From: Typhlomys cinereus
Lineage: Eukaryota > Chordata > Mammalia > Rodentia > Platacanthomyidae
Assembly (NCBI GenBank): GCA_023101885.1
Contig: JALPQD010000248.1
Coordinates: 583,423-647,422, forward strand
DNA: 64,000 nt
Direction of reading: 5' to 3'
Position 1 is the first letter of the stretch. Each line of letters opens with the position of its first letter. Shown here piece after piece: positions 57,336-64,000 of this stretch. The notes below the pieces were generated by a model. It was not told where the DNA came from, ran no database searches, and saw only the letters and a program-made list of their open reading frames with translations. The position numbers were made by a program, and so were the translations under genes.

Positions 57336-59657
57336 TATAAATAACTTTTATTATATATATGCTTCCATGGCTAAAATATTGGTTATCATGAAAGACATAC
57401 AGAATTTAGTCATAGTTAGTCACAGTGATTGATCTTACATAATATAAATGAATTAATCTCATTTTCACTAAAGAATATGCATCTTTTAATATTTACATAT
57501 AATGTTTCTCACTGTCTAATTATTGAATGTCATGAGAAAAGAGCAGAAGTGAGTCAGAATGAATTAATCCCACTGTCTCGTCAGGTTCTTGTGAAACTTT
57601 TAAGCTTTCTCTGTCCCACACATCTTTTGTAAAATCAGGATTTGAACTTTTTTTTGTCGCTGAGCTATAGATGCTGTAGCCATGAAACCTGCATAGATTT
57701 TCGCATCTGCTGAAACCATAGATTGAGATTGAAGAAGCTGAAAGAGATGTTTGAGAGAAGGGAAGATCCACCAATATGGACCCAAGTCAATTCCTCATCC
57801 AGGATTTTTTCTGAGCTCTGGAGAGAGAGAAAACTACTGCTACTGTTCTCAAATACCTTATGTGCCTCTGTACTTCCCAAGCCTTATAACTGACTGGACT
57901 TATCACATCCTGATAATCTTACACTTACTTATCCCCAAAGAGGATGTGGCAACCTTTTTTTTGTGTAATAAGAACATTCTGGAAAAAGAATGCTCTGAGA
58001 TCAATATTAAGTTTTAACAAGAGCAAACACGCTCTCTTTTATTCCTCTGCCATTTACTTTAGGTTTAGTGATGAACTTCCCAAGTGAAATCAAAGCAGCT
58101 ATTGAACTTACAACAAGATCATGGGCCTTTTGGTGAAGACAAACTCATCTTCATGTGTGTCCCTCAAAGCCTGCCAGAGACATGGAGGTTTCGAGAAGTT
58201 TATGTTGCACAAAGTTTTTGAGTTTTAAATCATTGGATATCTCTTATGCTGTTTGATCCTTGAAATTACTTTGTTAAGAAATGAGCTGCTGACTTGATTA
58301 TATAAAATTGGATGTGATAAAGAGGGAGGTAATTAGCTGCTTCATATCAGTAGTTCTTTTCCATTGGTGGTGAAAAAGAAGGACGTTTGAATCAGATTAA
58401 GTAAAACATACTGCTACCTTACCTATAGCCCCAGCTGCATGCGTTTTCTTTATTTATTCATTTTCAATGCTTGATATTGACTCAATAACTCCAGCTTTGT
58501 CACTACCCTGTTTGTGCTTTGATGTCTCCTCATGACCTGTAAACTTGGTGGCACAGTGATTTTTCTGCACTATGGCCCTTTCATGATCCTTAGTGTTCAA
58601 ATATTTTATTTACTTCATCATTTAAGAGACTGGCAGATAGGAGAAAGAGAATACATATGCATTCCATGATAAAAGGGTGGAAATCACAGCACAAAGTTCA
58701 GAAGTCAGTTCTTTCCTTACACCATATATGTTTCCAGGTTGAAATGAAGTAGACAAGTTTAAGAACACGTACCTTATAACCACTGGCTCCTCCAGAAATA
58801 TACTTATTCTTTTGTTTCTCTGCTGGTACTTTGCTTTTTCCACATCTCAGTATAATGTTCTTTTTCATGAAGATGCTTCTTTTCTCTACTGTCTTCTCTA
58901 CCAAGGATTGTATTTATTATTATAATATGTTTGGAAACCTCACAATAACTGAAGAGCTTAATATTCTGTGTCCAAATGTGTGATTGTTGTACGGTTTTGA
59001 TCCCTAGGATGCCTGCCTCCTTATGGTCATCTTTCAGAGTTTATACAACTAGATGGTGGGAACTGATTCATTAAGTTGATATGATGTGGCTAGTTCTCTT
59101 AGCTACTGATATTGGTAGAAGTTCTCCTGCCAAATTAGACTAAGAACTGCAACTAGAAAAATCTAAGGCAATATAAACTCCCTTTGTTCTACCAAGCCCT
59201 TTGGTCATGAAGTTATCTGCAATGTGAGGTAACTGCGATATCAAGAACATGAGGCAAGCAGTGACATTCCTTCAGTCAGTATCAGGGAGATGAATGCTAA
59301 TGCTCAGCTTGAATCTCTTTTTATTCAACCTGGGCATCTAATACGTGGGATGATAGTGTTCATATTATGGGTTGATCTTCCAGCAATATCCGTATTCTAA
59401 TTTGCGCTTCTCAACCTCTCTGGAAGAACTCTCAAAACACATGCAGTGGTGTTTCTCCTACTTGATTTTAAGTCAAATTATGTCAACATGTAGATCAATG
59501 ACCACACAGGGAAAGTGTAAATATAAATGAATTACTGTTTAATGAAATAAATATTTTATTAATTAATTTTTATGTCAAAGGTTTTATGAAGGAAGCATTC
59601 ATTTGTCATTTAAAGAGCATTTTTCTGTATTTTTCATTTATGTATTTATTTTTTGTA
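57336..59657. other. Unassigned intergenic DNA
   Basis: No gene is recognised. Several overlapping 60-88-codon frames occur near 57429-58017 and 58622-58904, on both strands and in different phases, which is the pattern of chance frames rather than an exon. Confidence 0.45.
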
Positions 59658-59666
59658 TGTGTATTA

Positions 59667-59700
<34 letters not shown>

Positions 59701-59940
59701 GTGTGTGTGTGTGTGTGTGTATCAGAAGGCACCATGCATACCTATGGTGGACTCTGGTAATTACCCTGGATTACTGTACATTCTTACTGCTTGCTCTCTC
59801 ATTCCCCAGTCTCCACCTTCCAAAACCAGAAAGGAAGGCCACCATCATTTCTTCCAGGTGGGATTTTAATGTGAGATCAGAACTCAGGTCCTTTTGCTTG
59901 CTACTTAAATGTTTAACTACTGAGCCATCTCTCCAGTCCG
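59658..59940 (-). mobile_element. B2-like SINE, antisense
   Basis: The right end reads on the minus strand as GGACTGGAGAGATGGCTCAG (59920-59939), nearly identical to the mouse B2 head as I recall it and closer to it than the window's GC-rich SINE. AACTCAGGTCCTTTTGC is the B-box side in antisense. The left end is a TG run (59661-59720). The body differs from the GC-rich SINE, so this is a separate, older SINE family. Confidence 0.65.
59661..59720. repeat. (TG)n microsatellite
   Basis: A TG-rich run of about 60 bp with a few interruptions, forming the CA-tail complement of the antisense SINE. Confidence 0.9.
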
Positions 59941-60491
59941 CAGTTGCCAAAATAAATATTAATAAGTTACAATGAAAATTCTCAGTTTGCTGATGTCTTC
60001 AGATGATGAAATATGGGGTCATTTAATTGGAGCATAACCTTAAGTGTTATCTGCTTATCCTAAAACTAAAGAATGACAAAAGATATCTGCAAGTTATAAA
60101 AAAGTGGAATCATCACCAAACTTTAGAATAGCTTCAATGTTTAGTATGAGGTTTAGATCTTCATTCCACAGGCCATGTAATTCATTGGAGGATTTGAAAC
60201 AGAACAGTGCAATCAACGGTTTTATATTGATTTACCTGCAAGGAAACATCCTGAACGTAGTGAAGGAATAATGGATTCAGGGATGCCCTTGATACTTATT
60301 ACAATGGAAGAGCGAAGGACTGATAAATGTGCAAAATTAAACAATTCCATTTACCCAAATAGTAAACAGACACAGGACATACTGATTTCAGGCTTTTTTA
60401 TATTTAGGCACACAAGTCTTTAGATGATAGCTTATGAGTGAAAATTGGATGAGATTCTCATAAACACAATAGTCTGAACACAGATACAAAT

Positions 60492-60541
60492 GTGTGTATG
60501 TGTATATATGTATATATACATATATACATACATATATATAT
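60492..60541. repeat. (TATG/TA)n palindrome-rich microsatellite
   Basis: A run of TATG, TATA and CATA units that is close to self-complementary, so it could extrude as a hairpin. Confidence 0.85.
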
Positions 60542-62005
60542 GGAGTGTTTCTTATTTGTGTTTCCCTGAAAAAGAAAAATAACAATAGCATATTTTGAAA
60601 GTTTCAATTGTGTTCAGGCATGTGTATTTTTTTTTGGTAATGTCATTCAAATAAATCAGAGAACTAATGTATACTTATTGTGGAAATGGGAAATAAAGTC
60701 TCTAAAAACTATCCTGTGACATGCCCACTGAGGACAAAAAATTCTTTATGGGAAGTCTGGAAGGTTGCAGTCAAAACATGCTGGAAATTAAAACTGTCAT
60801 TAATGATATGTACAACAAATACTGTACTCTCAGACTTTGAACAAAACTTGCTTCTTAGGAATAGTGAAAAATATGGGTTTTTCATTTGACTTCTTTCTGA
60901 CTCTTCATCAAGCATATCCTTAGCTTCTATCTTTTTTCATTCATTCATTTTTCTCCCAAATGCCCAATTTATTTTCTAACAATGATCGGAATATGCAAGG
61001 ACTTCCTTTACAGACTCTAACCAGCCATGTGTCATGTAACAGCTGACTACTACAGTGGGTATTAAACTGTTGGCTGCCTCAACTAGACACTGAGTGACAA
61101 TAAAAATAACTGTGTGTGCTTGTAGAGTTGATTAAAATGCAAAGGTCAAAAAGTGTGGTCTATGCTGAGTGATATTTGATCCCAAGGTCCTAATCTAATT
61201 CTAGGGATTGAACATACACACTTTAAATTTGGTCCACTTGATTTTTTTTGGGGGGGGTCTCATTTCTATTGCTGACTTTTCCAAAAAATAGTAGAAAGTA
61301 AACCAAGGCTAGAAGAATTCTGAATTTTAATTATTATGTGTTCATGCAGCAGATATGAAGGTAGACTAACACATTAGAATGATTCAATCTACAGAGATCT
61401 TGTTGGAGAGGCAGTTGCTTAAAGAGGTGTTGGACACAGATTATGTTTATAGAAAGGCCCATTCACATAGACATCCATCAACAACTCACTTTCTTTTTAA
61501 TTCCTGCTGCTACAGTTGCTTCTCTTATAATTGAATTTTGTTGCACCAGGAAAATACTCAAGCTTGACAAAATGAGCAGAAAAAAAATTGGTACAAGGAA
61601 TGAATTCTCTGGACTTCAGATGGAAATATTTATCTGTTATTCCTAACAAGTGAACAAGGCCTAATAATTTGAAAATTGTTTTATAAGCCACCATGAGAAG
61701 CCTGACAAACTTGTAAATAAATATAACCCCAAACAATAATTTTAAAGGTCAGGTGAAATATTGCATAAGAAGAGTTTTAACAAAGTCAGTTGTATAGATT
61801 CTGAAGCACTTTTTAATGAATTTAGGTCATTTTTAAAGAAACTTGATATACTTTGCTGTATAAATAATTTAGGGAAATGCTTTTCTATTTACATAAATGG
61901 ATGATCTCTTCAAAGTTTTCCATGCTCACATGGAAGGATCATCTTCCTTCTCCTTCCAGTTTTAAAAGCAATAAATTTGGAGACTTACTTTAACAGAAGT
62001 TGTTG
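60542..62005. other. AT-rich intergenic DNA
   Basis: No gene or clear repeat is recognised. A G-run of ten bases follows a T-run at about 61241-61257. Confidence 0.45.
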
Positions 62006-62009
62006 GCCA

Positions 62010-62355
62010 TAGAATACATGTGCCTTTGCATTGCACACATGTTTGCAGGAACGTGAACACATGCATGTTGTATATGTGGAAGTTTGAGGTTAACATCTGG
62101 AATCATTCTCTATTGTTCTTGGGAGCTGCCTTCTTTACAAATAGGTTCTTTATTCGAACTCAAGAGTCCACGGAGAGGATTAGTCTCATAAATAAGCCTT
62201 CTCTTGGATCCTCAGTCTCCTCTTTCTGAGGCTAGAATTCTTGAAAAGCCATCACACCTATCTAGAATTTTCTGTGTGCTAGGAATATCTGAGTTCCAAT
62301 CCTTACACTTGTTATGGCAAATGCTTTGACCCTTGAGCCATTTCCCTAGGCAAAA
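62010..62355 (-). mobile_element. RSINE/B4-like SINE, antisense
   Basis: The right end, TTGACCCTTGAGCCATTTCC at about 62327-62346, is an antisense SINE head. GGAATATCTGAGTTCCAATC lies at the B-box side. The body (GAAGTTTGAGGTTAACATCT, TCGAACTCAAGAGTCC) follows the same order as the copy at 5030-5392. Old copy. Confidence 0.55.
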
Positions 62356-62423
62356 AAGGGAGGAATACAGCCAGATGGAACTTTCTCCATAATTGCATTC
62401 TTGATACCAAACAATTTATTTGT

Positions 62424-62440
62424 GTGTATATACATATACA

Positions 62441-62472
<32 letters not shown>

Positions 62473-62473
62473 C
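62424..62473. repeat. (TA)n microsatellite
   Basis: A TA/CATA run of about 50 bp. Confidence 0.9.
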
Positions 62474-63358
62474 AGCCGTGAAAATGGAATTGAAGCAATA
62501 TCGAACACAATGCCAAATTGACTTTTTGACAAATAACAAACTCATGTATATAAAACAGAAGCATATTCCTTTATCCCTAACAATACCTGCATATGCATTT
62601 CTTAATCAATGAAACAATTGAGTTTGTTACATCACCTGAAAATCAATAGAAGTTGGGAGAGAATAAAGATAATAATTATCGTAAGTTACGTTATATTATG
62701 TGGAATAACTTGAGTGACTTCATGTGAAAGTCTGTGCCTCAAACTTGAGAAAAGAAGCAAGGAGTTGGGTCTGAAAGATGCCAATTCTTTAGAGTTTGAG
62801 CATCTACCTCCTCCTTCCAGATTTAAAAGCACTAACTCTGGAGAATTATCTCTAACAGAAGTGATTGGCCATGCAATGCATAAGCATTTTTGACAGTACT
62901 GGATAAGCAACCAGGACCTTGCTCTAACACTGGACTGTATATTCAACCCAATGTATTTTTATCAGGTGTCTAGTAAAAATTATACTTTCAGTGAAAATTA
63001 TTTTCAAATAAATTCTGGCTCCTATTCAAGGATTTGCTCACTAAATCTTTTTATTTACATTAACTCTATCTGGCATACATATGTTTCTGTGTGTTCAAAT
63101 GCCTATTGTTCTTGTAGGAAATTATTTATATTTATTCCCTGACTGTGCTAACAACATAAAATAGAATTACCAAGGTATATTAGCAATTTATTAAATTTAG
63201 TCATTGTAAGGCAATCTCTCACCAACAAGCTAACAATGTTATTCATTGTGTACATTTGACATTGAAGCAATTAACAATTTTCCTTCTATTTTTTCTGCTG
63301 CTACAAAGAAATGTGTTATCAACCTTCATCTATCACAGACCCATGATACAAACTTCAC
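62474..63358. other. Unassigned intergenic DNA
   Basis: No gene is recognised. Position 62720-62940 holds three overlapping small frames on the minus strand with no motif. Confidence 0.45.
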
Positions 63359-64000
63359 TTTTTTTTTTAACATTTTTATTATTATTTCCGCTCATACAAA
63401 CTTCGTAGGTACACTGGTTCCCTCCTTCCCTCCTCCTCTCCTCGACCTTCCCTGCTCCCCCTTAAGCATAGGAACACTACTGTGGCTGCCAATCCTTTGC
63501 CTCCAAGGATCTTGGTGCCTTTAGCAGATGCTAGACTTTGTGAGGTCAATAGTGTGTTGGACATTATGCAGGGCATGCAAAGTCCAATTATGATTGCTTC
63601 GGCCCTAACTTGTGTGGAGTATCTTGCATATCATTACTCCTCCCATCCTTGTGCTCTTACAATTTTCCCGCCCCCTCTTCTGCAAATTTCCCTGAGCTTC
63701 AGGATGGGGAGAGATTAGACTGGCCTAGTTCTAGGTGGTTGATATAGAGTCTCTGAAATTCTGGATTATGGTTTGTTGATTTTTCTTTTGCAGTTTTGCT
63801 GCTCCTGCAATGCCCTTCACTCCATCCTGATGGGCATTGTATGTCACCCCCTGGCCAGAGACAAAAGGTTGTTAAACTGGAGTTTTATTACAAGAGTACA
63901 TTCAAAGGTAGATGTAATAAAAGTAGGAAAACACAGGGAGGGAGGGGTCAATCACCCATTTGCAAAATGGTTACTTTTTATCTGCCAGACTATATGCCCT
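63359..64000 (-). mobile_element. L1 3'UTR, antisense, runs off the window
   Basis: The left end is the antisense L1 terminus (poly-T, then TTATTATTTCCGCTCATACA and a C-rich tract). It aligns with the 18.4-kb copy to the end of the window, including the start (3' side) of the intron-like segment (from about 63853). Compared with other copies, about 150 bp are missing between the polypurine tract and the CTTAAGCATAGGAACAC phrase at 63461. The upstream part of the L1 lies beyond position 64000. Confidence 0.85.

Noticed and set aside
57429..58017. Cluster of overlapping frames of 60-88 codons as an exon cluster
   Set aside because: Frames overlap on both strands with no shared phase or protein motif, which is the pattern expected from chance.

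Overview
The window is AT-rich, repeat-dense mammalian nuclear DNA, almost certainly from a myomorph rodent. The indicators are tRNA-derived SINEs with a B2/ID-like head, B1-, B3- and B4-like fragments, L1 LINEs of several ages, two ERVL/MT2-type solo LTRs and many CA, CT and CTTT microsatellites. The abundant GC-rich SINE body is not the mouse or rat B2 I know, so a non-murid lineage (for example a dipodoid such as a jerboa or jumping mouse) is possible; this is a weak guess. I find no cellular protein-coding gene, no convincing exon, no classical RNA gene and nothing prokaryotic. The open frames are short and lie in L1 remnants, LTRs, microsatellites or unremarkable AT-rich DNA.

Layout. 1-11 kb: mostly unique-looking AT-rich DNA with degraded SINEs, L1 tails and microsatellites. 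11-12 kb: a short L1 3' end with a 5' inversion and a 16-bp target-site duplication (TSD), a B3-like SINE and a B1 relic. 15-16 kb: a B4-like SINE beside a polypurine tract. 17.1-20.1 kb: three nested layers (old antisense L1, a younger L1 3' end inside its 3'UTR, a SINE at its tail). 20.4-22.8 kb: another inverted L1 tail and an old L1 ORF2 with a nested L1 tail. 26-27.7 kb: old antisense L1 split by ERVL-type solo LTR A. 28.5 kb: a SINE with a 17-bp TSD. 31.7-32.2 kb: solo LTR B. 35.5-37 kb: L1 ORF2 remnant abutting an opposed L1 3'UTR. 39 kb: a SINE. 38.6-41.8 kb: weak signs of very old antisense L1. 44.8-45.3 kb: a SINE/L1-tail chimera. 45.5-46.2 kb: an L1 tail carrying a SINE. 46.5-48.9 kb: the best-preserved L1 (2.4 kb, 5'-truncated, frameshifted ORF2, 16-bp TSD). 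49.4-49.9 kb: a 590-bp polypyrimidine block. 50-63 kb: old LTR-like and SINE-like relics in AT-rich DNA. 63.4-64 kb: an antisense L1 3'UTR running out of the window.

How the parts relate: the elements shown to be retrotransposed share L1 hallmarks (A-rich 3' ends, 9-17-bp TSDs, 5' truncation, 5' inversion), and the SINE and L1 tails look alike, so the L1 machinery probably mobilised both. The most interesting point is a 226-bp segment with GTAAGT...AG ends in the L1 3'UTR. It is complete in one copy, partly visible in a second, and missing almost exactly at those ends in the 46.5-kb copy, which suggests a spliced L1 transcript was retrotransposed. All family names come from remembered consensus patterns, not a database search.
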